Below, one piece after another: positions 1-10,928 of a stretch of DNA of 64,000 bases (positions within the stretch are counted from its first letter, which is position 1; every line of letters begins with the position of its first letter). A program made the position numbers and the translations under genes. The stretch comes from Polytrichum commune (taxonomy: Eukaryota; Streptophyta; Polytrichopsida; Polytrichales; Polytrichaceae). The notes below the pieces were generated by a model. That model did no database searches. It saw nothing but the letters and a program-made list of their open reading frames with translations, and was not told where the DNA came from. The DNA is taken from assembly GCA_950295325.1 (NCBI GenBank), contig OX485805.1, positions 45,842,758 to 45,906,757 of the forward strand, given 5' to 3'.

Positions 1-237
1 CTTCGCCCGGCGGGTGGATACAATTTTGTTAGCATAGATTCCATTAACTTCAACAGATATTTTTTGCGACAATGTATATTATTCACCAAATGTGTATCAC
101 CAATTACATTAATACCAATTTTTCAACTGGATGGTTCGGATTATTTTTGGCCTTATAATTTGTGTTGAGTTTATCCATGCTTGTCAATTGGTTTTCTTGA
201 GTAGTACCATTTACCTAGATAGAATGTTCCATCACAG

Positions 238-1005
238 GGTCCGTCGGAGATATGTCGCAACCCCGCGGGAAAACCAAGCGCGCCCATGATGAAACCGTTC
301 ATAATATTTGACCTCAATGGGGTGCTTTGTCAATCCAAACATATCTCGAATAGTGCGTCCAAGGGGCCCTTCCGTAGTCCACAAGACATGGATTACGGCG
401 GACATTTCGATACTCTCATAAATAAGAAGGTTGTACGTGCCCGCCCCGGTTTGAGGAGCTTCCTTCGTGAGGTCCTTGGCTTCGCCCATGTCATCATCTG
501 GAGCTCTATGCTCATGGACAACACGAAGGCCATCGTCGGTTTCCTTTTCCGAGAACTCGCAATGCCATGCTTGCTTCTCGGTCAAGAACACTGCGATGAC
601 CTCTATGACCGTAGTGGCAATATTGTACCCAAGGTCGGAGGAGGTCGTGGGCCTCAATTCTTAAAGGTCCTGAGGAAGAACCTCTGGGTGGGCGTCCCTA
701 TGTTGGAGGGGGTTCCCCACGGTTGTTGGCCCACCCCGGATAACACACTCCTCATTGACGACAGCCCGGCAAAGAGTATTCTCAATCCCCCGGGCAATTG
801 CATATTCCCGGATCCTTGGGAAAGCGATAGAAATGACAACTTTCTAGAGAGTGAACTAGGACCCTACATTAGGAGGCTTGCCTATCACCCCGGAAGTGTC
901 CCGGATTTTGTGCTCTCCAACCCAATTGGCAATAGGCCTCTAGGCCCACAAGATGAGGAATTTAGGAGATTGTACGGCTACGCTAGACTCAATAAATTAA
1001 TATGA
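238..1005 (+). CDS. FCP1/NIF-like HAD phosphatase-domain protein (putative transposon cargo)
   Basis: The frame encodes 239 residues from the tandem ATG at 286. It contains the FCP1/SCP homology fold: an N-terminal motif I (IIFDLNGVLC, about residues 6-15), the RPGLRSFL and IIWSSM segments of the middle, and a C-terminal LLIDDSPAKS. FCP1-type enzymes remove phosphate from proteins such as the RNA polymerase II CTD, using DxDxT/V. Here the second Asp of motif I is Asn (DLN). That change also occurs in plant NIF-like relatives and should reduce or abolish classical catalysis. The frame is open back to a possible splice acceptor (CACAG, ends 237), so 286 may be the start or this may be an internal exon. 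It ends in TGA at 1003-1005. No intact host neighbour is close. The gene lies inside the putative element at 1-2645, so it may be captured cargo. Confidence 0.7.
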   Translation, partial: GPSEICRNPAGKPSAPMMKPFIIFDLNGVLCQSKHISNSASKGPFRSPQDMDYGGHFDTLINKKVVRARPGLRSFLREVLGFAHVIIWSSMLMDNTKAIVGFLFRELAMPCLLLGQEHCDDLYDRSGNIVPKVGGGRGPQFLKVLRKNLWVGVPMLEGVPHGCWPTPDNTLLIDDSPAKSILNPPGNCIFPDPWESDRNDNFLESELGPYIRRLAYHPGSVPDFVLSNPIGNRPLGPQDEEFRRLYGYARLNKLI

Positions 1006-1097
1006 AAACTTTGATGATTTTGGGTTTGTACTTGGACTCTCCATGTAAATGTCTAACATTTCTCCCCTTATCTTTGTAATGTATTTTTGTGTCTTAG

Positions 1098-1532
1098 TTG
1101 CCTCACCAAGCACCCAAAAATGTCGTCAATGGCATGTCTGCATCTCAGGCAGACACCGGCTCCCCTTCCCTTGGTATGAGCGACGTTGCAATGCCTTCAC
1201 TATTCCAATATTCGGCCGCCGATGCTGCCTCTGCTGTTGATTACTCCAAAGACTCTGGGTTTGAAGACGGAGTCGTGGATAGCCCTCCTGCAAAGGTTGC
1301 AAAACTCAATTACTCTCCAAGTCCATCTCCATCTCCCCTCCGCAGTGAGAAGCACGTCCGTAACCCACGGTCGACCAGACGCCTTTGCATGGATGAACCC
1401 CAAATTGATGTCCCGGCGTTTGCGAACATCCCTCTCGGGCTTGTATCTACACCCGTCGATGTCCCAAAAGCTCTAACCAGCGCCCCAAAGGCGAAGGTGC
1501 CCAACTATTGGCATTCTCAAGTTTTTCCTTGA
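1098..1532 (+). CDS. Unrecognised Ser/Pro-rich open frame, probable exon
   Basis: I do not recognise this product. The frame opens exactly after a good acceptor (TTTTTGTGTCTTAG, ends 1097) and runs 144 codons to TGA. The protein is hydrophilic and low-complexity, with an acidic stretch, a PPAKVAKLNYSPSPSPSP segment and basic patches, as in disordered nuclear proteins. The biased composition over more than 430 bp suggests real coding. It follows the phosphatase-like frame by 92 bp, but a stop at 1003 separates them. It could be a downstream exon of an alternatively spliced transcript, a separate gene, or a decayed exon. Confidence 0.4.
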   Translation: MPHQAPKNVVNGMSASQADTGSPSLGMSDVAMPSLFQYSAADAASAVDYSKDSGFEDGVVDSPPAKVAKLNYSPSPSPSPLRSEKHVRNPRSTRRLCMDEPQIDVPAFANIPLGLVSTPVDVPKALTSAPKAKVPNYWHSQVFP

Positions 1533-1631
1533 TGATTTCCGTGTATTAGTGCATTTCAACTTCTTGGGTTTTTCGGACTTCCATCCGTAACTTGTAACCA
1601 CTTATACTAACCCACTTCATTATATATATTT

Positions 1632-1994
1632 ATGGTCATTGTTCAGACCCCAATGTACACGAATGTGGGCCGGGCATCATCGACTTCGTCATTGGATAGG
1701 CGAACACTGAAGACAGCTTCTTGCGAGTCTGATCGTTGTTTGGCCCTACGGAAGAGTGCAAGACGTGCGGTTTCCCAAACGCATTCGTATTCCACTTATT
1801 CGGAAGGGGGTCGGCAAATATGGGCAAATGGCGCATATTCGGGGTCAACAAATAAACAAGGTTACAACCGCGGACCCGAGATCTTTAGAGCCATGGAGGC
1901 CATGAAAGCAAAGGAACGTGAAACGGCCGTAAATGCTAATAATAGTATTGCAAAAGCAAAAGTAGTGAGTCGTAATCATGATCCGAACGTATAG
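1632..1994 (+). CDS. Unrecognised basic open frame, probable last exon
   Basis: The frame encodes 120 residues with no family I recognise. A possible acceptor (TCATTGTTCAG) ends at 1646, and the frame closes with TAG. The protein is rich in Ser, Arg and Lys and has a helical, charged C-terminal part (around FRAMEAMKAKERET). It follows 1098-1532 by 100 bp on the same strand. The three frames at 238-1994 have intron-like AT-rich spacers, so they could be exons of one cargo gene, but the in-frame stops at 1003 and 1530 argue against a simple single transcript. Confidence 0.35.
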   Translation: MVIVQTPMYTNVGRASSTSSLDRRTLKTASCESDRCLALRKSARRAVSQTHSYSTYSEGGRQIWANGAYSGSTNKQGYNRGPEIFRAMEAMKAKERETAVNANNSIAKAKVVSRNHDPNV

Positions 1995-2696
1995 GCTATA
2001 TTAACATACATGTAGTTGTGGAATTATGTTTCTAGGACTTTCGCCTAATATTGGATATTCCACTTGCATTTTGTACTTCAACCCCTATTCAATAAATATG
2101 ATATTGATTTTCCATATGCAAATGTTTTCATATATCCCATTTTCTTATTGTTAATGTGTAGTTCCATGCATTTGAGTCTCTTATTTGTTTCCAAAATTGT
2201 GAACATAGCATATTTTTAGTGTTTTCATTCCTATAAATGTGAAAGCCACGTCCTTAAATAGTCTCAAAATTAACAAAAAGTCTCCAAATAACGAATATAG
2301 TGTTAATAGATGATACTCATCTTGTAGAAGACAACGAAAACATACCCGTTAAAAAAAAATGTTTAAATCAACCAATATTACTGGAAAGTGAGAGCATGGT
2401 AATAGGCAAAAAATAGGAATTTTTCAATCTTTAAACCCCTTGGGTCCACGGTTATAGGTCTCAAAAATTGGCCAAAAATAATAATATTCTTCGAATATTT
2501 CTGAAATATATTCCAAATTGCTAATTTTTACGAGCTAAATTTAGCAAAATGTCTATATTTGGATTCTGGTCTCCATTTTCTGCTCTCCGCTCTCCAATTA
2601 TCCGCTCTCCGCTCTCCGCCCATTGCTCGCATACAAGTCTCGTCCATACATGATGCATATGCCTTGCAAGGTTAAGGCTAGACATAATATATATAG

Positions 2697-2945
2697 ATGG
2701 GTGCATCCCATGACCAAACATGCCCGCTCTTACCAAACCCTAACCTTAGAGTTCAAATAATAGAATTCACCTTCACACATGATAGATTCACGGATCAAGC
2801 TATCAAAACTAAGCGAGACAAATATAAGCCACTCATAACTGCAATTAAAGAACAAGGATGGAAAGTCAATCCACTTATATCATTACGACCGGAGTTAGGG
2901 GCTCCATCCACACACAAAAGCATCAAAACACTAAAAACCTAAAAT
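2697..2945 (+). pseudogene. Retroelement-like C-terminal fragment, frameshifted
   Basis: The frame contains KYKPLITAIKEQGWKVNPLI and then loses register. The +1 frame resumes with an ITTGVRGSIH-like stretch. This pattern (KY..LI.AI...GW.V.PLI.ITAGVRG.IH) is one I associate with the C-terminal part of plant or protist retroelement polyproteins. That assignment is from memory and unverified. A run of about 14 C followed by A starts near 2947. It is a decayed fragment just outside the right end of the element at 1-2645. Confidence 0.35.
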
Positions 2946-4275
2946 CCCCCCCCCCCCCAAAAAAAAATATTATTACAAAAACCAAGGAAAAATGTCCACT
3001 ACATTGCCATCAAATATCTCACATGCCTTATCCTTAAGAAAAGATGTCGACAACATGCAAGAACCGATAAAACCACCTGCATAAGGGCCCTATGGAAGTA
3101 GTTGACCCAAAATGAGCCCACCTACCAAAAGGATAGGCAATAAGCCCTACTACTATAACAAGCCCCCCCCCCCCCCCTTGTTGAAAGTAGGGCCAATAGT
3201 CTCAAATTGATGTCCATGGATAACCCTAGACGTTTATTTTACTTATTGTTATGATTAAGGCATTTGTGTGTTATTCAGTTCATTTTATGTCCTCCGCTTC
3301 TATTGATTAGATTGACACAACGAGACTTATGTTGCATTAGCAAATCTATGGTGACCCAACATCAAAAATTGGACCTCCCTTCGCCTAGTTATTGTTATTA
3401 GGAATAGTGCATGTTTGTTGATTCCTTAACAAAATACATAGATCCTCCCAATTGTGTTCACTATTGAGTGTGGGGAAGTTATTAATATTTGAAGGAGTCC
3501 ACGGTTCAATGTTTTTCAAACACATGTCTTTATAGCGACATTTGTTCTTTGATCCTCACTGAACCATACACCAATCAAATACAGGGAGTCCAATATGGGA
3601 GAAAAACCGTATAACACCCGCATACCTTAGTACTATAGTAGAGGCACCTATTCCCGATCAGGACCCCATCGGCAACCTATAGGGTGCCACAATTTCAATC
3701 ATGCGGGAACTTGTAGGGAGCCTTAATTTCGATCCAGCTGGAACCAACAGTGCCATGACACATGTCCCTAGTTTGAGCTCTAAACCGAGGAGGAAGGAGC
3801 ATTTAAAATGAGTGGTTATGGCGGACACTAGACACCGGTATTATGTTCAAGACAAATTTTGGCTTCAAAAAATTCATAATAATTTCACTTTAAGGAATAA
3901 AATCACCAAAAAAAATTGCAATCCTCATGACTCCTATCTTTCTACACGGAGAAATTTGCACCACCTTATACTTCTCTAGATTCGGCACATAATCTCTTAA
4001 ATGATCGGTCATGGGTGCCTCAACTCTATTCATCTTCAAATAACATAGTTGCCCACTATGTGATTGAAAAGTTATGGTTGTCAAAGTTGGGTCTCCAACA
4101 TAATCGGACACTTCAACCTTACATTATTAGATGTGTAATAGAGCCATACCAACCGGGCTGGGCTGAGCTTCCTAAGAATAAAAACAATAAAAACTCAATA
4201 AGGCAAAGAAAAACCAATGCGGACACAGGCCAAGCATTAAATGCTCCACACAAAGAGTGGGCCAGATATGTACCT
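2946..4275. other. Intergenic, repeat-derived, no gene seen
   Basis: This stretch holds poly-C runs (about 2947-2960 and 3164-3178) and a dispersed repeat (listed separately). Open frames here are short and unlike any family I know. Confidence 0.5.
3260..3600 (+). repeat. Dispersed repeat family C, copy 1
   Basis: It is similar over about 340 bp to 15055-15385. Shared landmarks in the same order are TTGCATTAGCAAATCTA, GGACCTCCCT/AGACCTCCCT, CATAGRTCCTCCCAATTGTG, CTATTGAGT and ATACCAATCAAAT. A shorter piece recurs near 18340-18480. No terminal repeats are evident, so the element class is unknown. Confidence 0.6.
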
Positions 4276-4276
4276 C

Positions 4277-4502
4277 ACTACACTAAAATATCATATATAG
4301 TGTCAGTTACTATTTGGAATCACAGAATGCTATAACTTTTTGCTGTATATTTCAGTCTTTTGTCAACAAAGGTCAAATTAATTGTTTGGACATTATAGAA
4401 CATTAACATTTTTACTTGACTAATTTTACATTCCTAGTAGAAAGATATAGCTTTGTGTAACTTCAAAGAGTGAGTGGATCTAAATACAATACTTAGTGTA
4501 GT
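4277..4502. mobile_element. MITE family B, copy 1 (ACTACACT ends)
   Basis: This 226-bp element has imperfect terminal inverted repeats of about 60 bp, beginning ACTACACTAAAATATCAT and ending AATACTTAGTGTAGT. The inner parts of the arms match too (ATGCTATAAC near 4335 and the inverse near 4445). It has no coding capacity. Related copies are at 45885-46110 and, partly, 26765-26880. The autonomous partner and target duplication could not be determined. Confidence 0.65.
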
Positions 4503-6382
4503 ACGTACCGATGGTGACCTCAATAACATAGATGTGCCTAATTTGGTTACTTCTCTTATTCGGAAACCTATATTTGAGTGGTGTGTGATTAGGTGTGACT
4601 CCAAGAACGAATACCAAAAAGACACATGCTTAAAAGAGATTGGACCACGTGCTCAAATATGTTAACCGTTCTAGGTTCAATAATCAACATAAATAGGAAG
4701 GCCTATATGTATGACAATTTAATGAGCACTATGAAATAATGAATGGGATATTCATACAAGCCTTGAGATTTATGTGGAAAGTGGCTACGGCCTTGATTTG
4801 GATTAAATTGGTGACCATCTTGTGTTGATAGTGTGTTTCATATCCTAGAAGAGGTGGGCTTGTCAGGAATAGCAACCATTTAAGACCCGTCTAGCTTAGG
4901 ACCCATGATCCCAAGTTCAATGTATTGTAATGGCAACCCATTTGGTACACGACTAGGGTTTAAGTGAACAAAGGACTTGGCCAAAGTTAATATTGCATTA
5001 GAGAACATGTTTTGCACAATTGAGACACGCACATTGCAAAAAAAAACTATTTGGTGGAAGTAACAAGAAGAATCTATTGAGAACCCCACTAGTACATACA
5101 TTAAGAAGCATCATGATCAAATAATCCCTCTAGATGTGTATTTATTCACAAATAACAATGTGCATGCAACTAATTTAAATGTGTTATAAACAAGAAATGT
5201 AGTCCACATCTAGAATTAACTATTGTTCATTTCTATCTTAGGTTAGATGTTGCCAATAGAAGTGCGCATACATAATTTCATTATGTCTAGAATTCATGCA
5301 TAAGTCTAGATTCGCTTAAAACATAGTTACACCACCAATTCTTTCATTTGTAAAAATTGATTGAATAGCAAATCCCCATTTACGACAATTGTTCCTCAAT
5401 CACTTGAGGTGCTGAATCCATCATTTCATTGATAATCATCTGCTTAGATTCTTGGAAGATGACACCATTTGACTCGAGGATTTCATTGATTCTACCATTC
5501 GTGTGAGACTTAGAAAAAATTTACAGAGTTTGAAGCAAATGTCGCCATCTGGATTGAGTCGAAGGTGATCCGCTTCAGCGTAAGCGAAATCCGGATAAGC
5601 TAAAACTCGGTGACTTGATCAGAAACGGACTGATCAGGATATAAAGCTCAAAAAGTTAATTTAGTACCTTACATCGGAGTCTGAAGAGATGAGTTTTCGT
5701 CAGGATGGATTCAGACTCCAGAGTCACAGACTTGCAGATCGCAGCCTGCAATTGATGATGAGTGGCACGAATGATGAGCAAGTGAAGTACTTAATCACTA
5801 CGGCAGGAGGGCCAGTGTCAAATTAGATGAGCTGGGGAATCAAGGAGCTGAGATAATCGATTCATCAATGTCTGTCTGCCTGCCTGCCTGCCTTCCTGCT
5901 GCACTTTCTGACATTCTCCCATGCTCATGCAGCAGCAAGTGTTCGTTGAATTACTCTGGTGCTCCACCGCAACGGTCCTTTCCTTGCTATAATAACTCGC
6001 CTTATTTACCGACGACTTTCGCATCTCCTCCGGCATTCATATCCTTCATTCCCTTTTAGCTTGTCAATGTGCTTTTTCCAATCTTCATTTTCATCCTTCT
6101 CGTCACATGTTATGTAGTTTCGTTTGGGTTTCGTTTCATTTCATCTCCTGTGGACTTTGTCGGCCCCACCTGCACACACTTCCTTAAGTTTAAGACCAAG
6201 TGGTACTTTGGGAGTACTTTGGTTCCGCAAGATTAAGTTAGTGACATGTGCGGTGAGTTTTATTTCGAAGGTTTTCAAGCGAGGAATGTGTGAGCTGGCT
6301 TGATAGAAGCACTTAAGGAGGTGGAAGAAATTAAAGCGAAAGTGTGTTGTTGACGTTCTGTTTGTGCCTGGAGTCTTCGGCT
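4503..6382. other. Intergenic and 5' region of the GH17 gene
   Basis: No gene is recognised up to the ATG at 6383. From about 5800 the composition becomes less AT-rich. A CTGC microsatellite (5871-5900) and pyrimidine-rich tracts fit a promoter or 5' UTR region. No TATA box can be assigned confidently. Confidence 0.4.
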
Positions 6383-9300
6383 ATGGCGGCGGCAGTGGTG
6401 GTACGCTGGGGAGGGGCCTTCGCGGCGCTGCTTCATGCGCTGTGCGTGTTCATCCTCGTCTCCACTACAGGTACTGAAAACTTCGCGAAATAATAATGTA
6501 GCAGCAGTTCTTTCTACTCCTGTTGCTAATACTTACTCGCAGGAGCATTTGGTGTGGAATGTAAGTCCCAGAGTTAGCTCACGGTGAGCACAATATGAGG
6601 AGAACGCTTCGGCCTGGAGATTAATCTGCAGCTGATAAGCTGTATAGGTTGTCTCGATGAGCTACTGCATGTCGAGGGTGGCTGTGGTGTACTCACTCAA
6701 GGGGTTCCAGTCCTCGACCGCAGCTGTTGCGCTTTCTCTAGAAATACTCTTTAAGTGATTCCAGAATCTCCCAAGTCCTCACAGCATTACCTCAATTTAG
6801 GCATTCGAAGTGTATGGAAGAAAGTCGGTCGTTACACCGATTGCGTGGAGCAAAGTGCAGACTAGTAGAAGACACAACACTTCCTACTCGCAGGAGCATT
6901 TGGTGTGAAACATTGCAAGCCCAATGTGAGTTTAAGGTGAGCTCAAGGTGGGCAGAAGACCCCGGGCTGTAGATTCTGCGCGCCTGAGGAGCTTGCTAGG
7001 TTGTATTGATGAGTTACTACCGGTTCCTTGAATGTGTTTGTTATCAGAGTTGCAACCTTGGGGATAGGTCGGATCAGTGTGTGTTAGTGTCGCTGCTGCA
7101 ACCACTCAGCCTGCATGCTTCATATTGTTGAGGGTGGCTATGGTGTACTCTCTCTAGGGGTGCCAGTCCTCGAGCGCACCCACTGAGCTTTCACCAGGAC
7201 GCTTTAGGCTATTCCATTATCTCAGAAGTCCTAACAGCATCGTCTCAATCAAGCTACGGAACTTTTCGAGTACACTATAGCCACCCTCGACATGCAGTGT
7301 TCAAGAGTAGTTGCAAGACTAACACTGATCGATCGACCTAGCCCCAAGGTTGCAATTCCAATAACAAATACGCGACTCTTGGAAGTACTCATCAATACAA
7401 CCTACCAAGCTCCTCAGGCGCAGAATCTGCAAGTTGTGCTCACGTTGAGCCCACACTGGGGAAAACATTTCCCACCTGTCGATCAGTGTCAGTCTCGCTG
7501 CGACCACTATCGGCCCTCTTGAATGCTGCTACATGTCTAGGGTGGCTATGGTGTATGCACTCATGTCAAAGGGTTGATCCTCCGCAGCTACCGAGCTTTC
7601 TCCAGGACTCTTTAGCTGATTCCGGAATCTCAGAAGTCCTGATAGCAACATGTCAATCAACCTATTCAGAATTTGAAAGAAACTTTCTGGAAGAAAGTCG
7701 TTACATTCATCATCGTCGAGCAAAGTGCAGACAAGTGGCAGCTGAGACAAGTAGGTTCGTGAAACTAACTTGCTTCGATTGAACTCTTCAATCATATAGG
7801 ACTAACGAACTCGATCATCACCAGTGTCGGAAGCTCAATTGCGGAGAATACGATCGAGTGTGAGGTTTTGTAGATTTCCATGAACTCAGTGCGATACGTA
7901 GCATTACAGCGAAACCCTGGCAGACAGGTTTTCTCTCTCTATCTCTCGTCCTCTAACACATGAACACTCTTCTGTGATAGCAATGAGACCAGTTAATCCT
8001 AAACAGAGAAGAACAGAGCCAATGAACTTGCTCCTGAGATGTGGCGCAGGAAAACAAACAATTCGTCCTGGCCATGTCTTGCTTTTTCTGTCCCTGAACA
8101 AACTCGAAGAGATTGTGACAATTAGTGGAGGCAACACATTCGCAAGTGAAAGCGGCAAGTATTAGGGACTCATTCTTTCTTCGACCCTAAACGTTGTAAC
8201 CAAAACGCTTGAATCTTGTCCAGCGAACTTGACGATCTGCTTCGTCCCCCTCCGAGATCATATATGGAGCTTCTGGTCTTGAGAGAATTTATACATTGCT
8301 TGTAGTCAGGGTAATTGTATCTGATCGTTTCATTGAATGCACATTATTCTGTTGGGAGTGGAATGAGTACTTGAAGGCAATGCATTCGACGTTTTCTGTT
8401 TGCCAGGAGCTTCAGTGGGTGTAAACTACGGGATTCTTGGAGACAACCTACCAACGCCTACACAGGCAATCGCATTAATGCAGAAGCAAGGCATCACACA
8501 GGCACGTATCTACGACACAAACCCTTCGGTGCTCACAGCATTCCAGGGGTCCAACATACAGATCATAGTTGGAGTCTTGAACGAGGAGATTCTTGCCATC
8601 GGTGAGGATAATGCAACTGCTTACAAATGGGTGAAGGACCGCATTGTGCCATTTGCGTCGACATGCAACATCACATGCATCGCAGTAGGAAGCGAAGTTC
8701 TCACTGCCGAACCTACCCTTGGAGCATTGCTTGTCCCTGCCATGGAGTTTCTACACGCAGCACTTGTCTCATTCGGTTTGGACAGCATGATCAAAGTGTC
8801 AACACCCCAATCAACCGATCTTCTCACCAGCACATTCCCCCCTTCAACTGGCACCTTCAACAGCAATTTCTCCATGGCCATTGTGCAACCCATGCTGGAC
8901 TTCCTCTCCCAGACTGGATCTTTCTACATGCTCAATGTGTACCCCCACAGGGCGTTCCAGCAAAACCCTCAGATCATCACCCTGGACTACGCACTCTTCC
9001 GCCCTAACCCTGGAGTCATCGATTCTACCAACGGATTTGTCTACACCAACGCTTTCGATGCGTTGCTTGACGCAACCTACACTGCCATGGCGGGGCTCAA
9101 CCACACAGATTTGACCATTTTGGTGAGCGAAACTGGGTGGCCATCCCAGGGAGAAACTACGGAGAATGGTGTGTCACCCTCAAATGCCCAAACCTATAAC
9201 AGCAATGTGGTGAAGCATGTGCTCAATAAGACGGGGAGTCCTGGAAGGCCTGGGGTGGTGATCAGTACCTATGTCTTTGAGCTTTTCAATGAAGACAAAA

Positions 9301-10928
9301 AGGATGGCCCTGCATCTGCTAGAAATTTCGGTCTCTTCAATGCAGATATGTCTCCCGTGTATGCTATCGACCTCTCTGGAAGCGGAATTCTCCTAGACAA
9401 CTCCCCTCCCGTGGCCTCTGCAAACCGGACGTGGTGTGTTGCGAAGCAGGTCAGTGATCTATCCTTGTCTTCAATTTACGAAGACATGTAATCTCAACTG
9501 TTTTGTATCTGTGACTAAGGTTTTGTTTTTGCAGCCACAGCAAATGTTGCGATGGATTGTACGCAATTTCGAGCAATACTTCAGACCTTATACCACTAAA
9601 CCCGTAGTCATCACTAAAGTGGCACTAATTACACTAAATGGGGTATAGTGGTGTGAGAAACATCGCCTCAAAAAAGTTAGTTAACTATAGTGGTGTGAGA
9701 AGAGTTACCTCAAAATAGTTAGTTAACTATAGTTAACTATAGTGGGTGGACTATATGGTAATAGTGCCCTAATAATGCAGATATCCCTAAAGCCTAAAAC
9801 CCTTATTGGGGACAGTAATAAAGGCAAGTGACGCTTATATGAACTAGAATTGATAAAAAGGTGATACTCTATATACATATTATCGGTCGAACATGGTAAT
9901 GTCCGGAAATGGACTTTCATTGTGCAATGGTTCAATTGGGTTGTTTGTTGTGGATTCGTCTGGGTTCGAGTCCCTCGATGGCATTGGTATTTTTTTCCTG
10001 CAGCCTACTGATGAGAGTCAGCATCGTAGTTAACTATAGTGGTGCGGTAACAGGTCGGCCTTGTGGACCTATTTAACTATAGTGGTTGCAAAAGCGGGCC
10101 AGGTTGTGCAACAGTTAACTATGGTGATGAGCAATCAGATCGGCCTCGCGGTCTAGTTAACTATAGTGATGCCCTAAACCAAGTACAAGAAAAGTAGTTA
10201 AAATAGTTAACTAGCGTAGTGGTATAAGGTCTGCAATACTTGTCTATCACGACACCATAAGGACTGAAACAGCAAACACGTGAGGCTTCTTCTGACGATC
10301 TTCTTCCTTCACCATGATTGCGCCAATTCGGGGGAGAAAATTAATATGGTTTGATACCTTGTTGATAGCAGGGGGTGAGTGAGGACAATTTGCAAGCAGC
10401 GCTGGACTACGCATGCGGTTTGGGAAGAGCAGATTGTGTGCCCATTCAATCAGGGCAGGCCTGCTTCCAGCCTAACACTCGGTCATCCCACGCTTCATAT
10501 GCCATGAACAGCTACTACCAGAATCATGCAAATTCTCCCGATTCTTGTGACTTTCTGGGCACCGGTGTACTGACCACCACGGATCCAAGTAACTCAACAT
10601 TCCTCACAACCCAGAGCACACTATCTCTATTGTCAATCTTGTCGGTGTTGAATGCAATGTATAATGGATCCTCAATATTCAGATACTTTACTGTTGAATA
10701 TGTTATTTTCACGAAGAAGAGCAAGAAGTATCGTTTACTCGTATGTCCTGCTGAATTGCACTTCAAGGTTTCTGTCAGATGCCAACACTGTTCTTCTCAA
10801 AATTTCACACCGTAGTAACTGAAATATTGTCAACATGTGCAGGTTATGGAACATGTGTTTATACATCAAGGTACTTTTCTTTCCTTTCTACAACAGCCGA
10901 TTTATGTCTTATTTATGGTTTCATGTAA
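6383..10928 (+). CDS. GH17 glucan endo-1,3-beta-glucosidase with C-terminal X8/CBM43 domain
   Basis: The product should cleave beta-1,3-glucan (callose) at the cell wall, membrane or plasmodesmata. Exons read: 6383-6470, 8407-9449, 10372-10588 and 10843-10928, giving about 477 residues. Exon 1 encodes a signal peptide with a hydrophobic core. Exon 2 starts at the mature ASVGVNYGILGDNLPTP and carries the GH17 barrel, with AVGSEVL (proton-donor Glu; the usual GNE is GSE here), SETGWPS (nucleophile Glu) and FELFNED. The X8 domain begins at TWCVAKQ and continues as GVSEDNLQAALDYACG. Its last part is split, A|GT, so that DPS joins YGTCVYTS across the third intron, and this restores the final X8 cysteine. 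Reading through 10871 adds a short hydrophobic tail to TAA at 10926. A further exon with a GPI signal after the GTACTT at 10871 is also possible. All phases agree. Confidence 0.9.
6520..7770. repeat. Tandem duplication and inverted repeat inside GH17 intron 1
   Basis: Units starting TACTCGCAGGAGCATTTGGTGTG at about 6534 and 6890 repeat with a period near 360 bp. Their second half (GGGTGGCTATGGTGTACTC, then CCAGTCCTCGA, then TCAGAAGTCCT) recurs again at 7530-7700. The segment 7265-7440 is an inverted copy of about 6965-7145: it reads CCTACCAAGCTCCTCAGGCGC against GCGCCTGAGGAGCTTGCTAGG. The intron could therefore form a hairpin of roughly 170 bp with a loop of about 120 bp. Confidence 0.65.
9677..10225 (+). 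repeat. Degenerate minisatellite of GTTAACTATAGTGGTG in GH17 intron 2
   Basis: At least seven copies of AGTTAACTATAGTGGTG or close variants occur at about 9677, 9719, 10028, 10072, 10112, 10154 and 10204. In the second half they are spaced 40-50 bp apart, with GGCCTTGTGG/GGCCTCGCGG between them. The first half has a partly overlapping double copy at 9721-9743. It lies wholly in the intron before the X8 exon. Confidence 0.7.
9920..10008 (+). mobile_element. Possible tRNA-derived SINE head
   Basis: ATGGTTCAATTGGG (9927-9940) resembles a tRNA D-arm/box A. GGGTTCGAGTCCC (9962-9974) matches the box B consensus. A T-run follows near 9990. The A-to-B spacing of about 35 nt is shorter than in a real tRNA (about 44), and no acceptor stem closes, so it is not a functional tRNA gene. 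Confidence 0.35.

Larger units (their letters stand above)
1..2645 (+). mobile_element. Right-hand part of a large cargo-carrying DNA transposon (left end outside window)
   Basis: The right end is inferred near 2645. The last 200 bases contain a subterminal CCACGGTTATAGG (2446-2458), then repeated CCGCTCTCCGCTCTCC, then a terminal CTCGTCC. The same order (CCACGGTCATAGG, CCGCTCACCGCTCAC, TTCGTCC) forms the right end of the well-delimited element at 50937-61054, and the inverse forms its left end. Both elements carry a plus-strand gene ending about 450-650 bp inside the right end. The left end and target duplication lie outside the window, so the boundary is an inference from similarity by eye. 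The 1-237 stretch and 1995-2400 hold no other gene that I recognise. Confidence 0.45.

Noticed and set aside
8621-9114. Several frames overlapping the GH17 exon
   Set aside because: Shadows of the real catalytic exon in other frames.
9534-9648. Possible extra GH17 exon after TTTTTGCAG (ends about 9533)
   Set aside because: Joining it would break the X8 domain; the exon at 10372 continues TWCVAKQ with the expected GVSEDNLQ.
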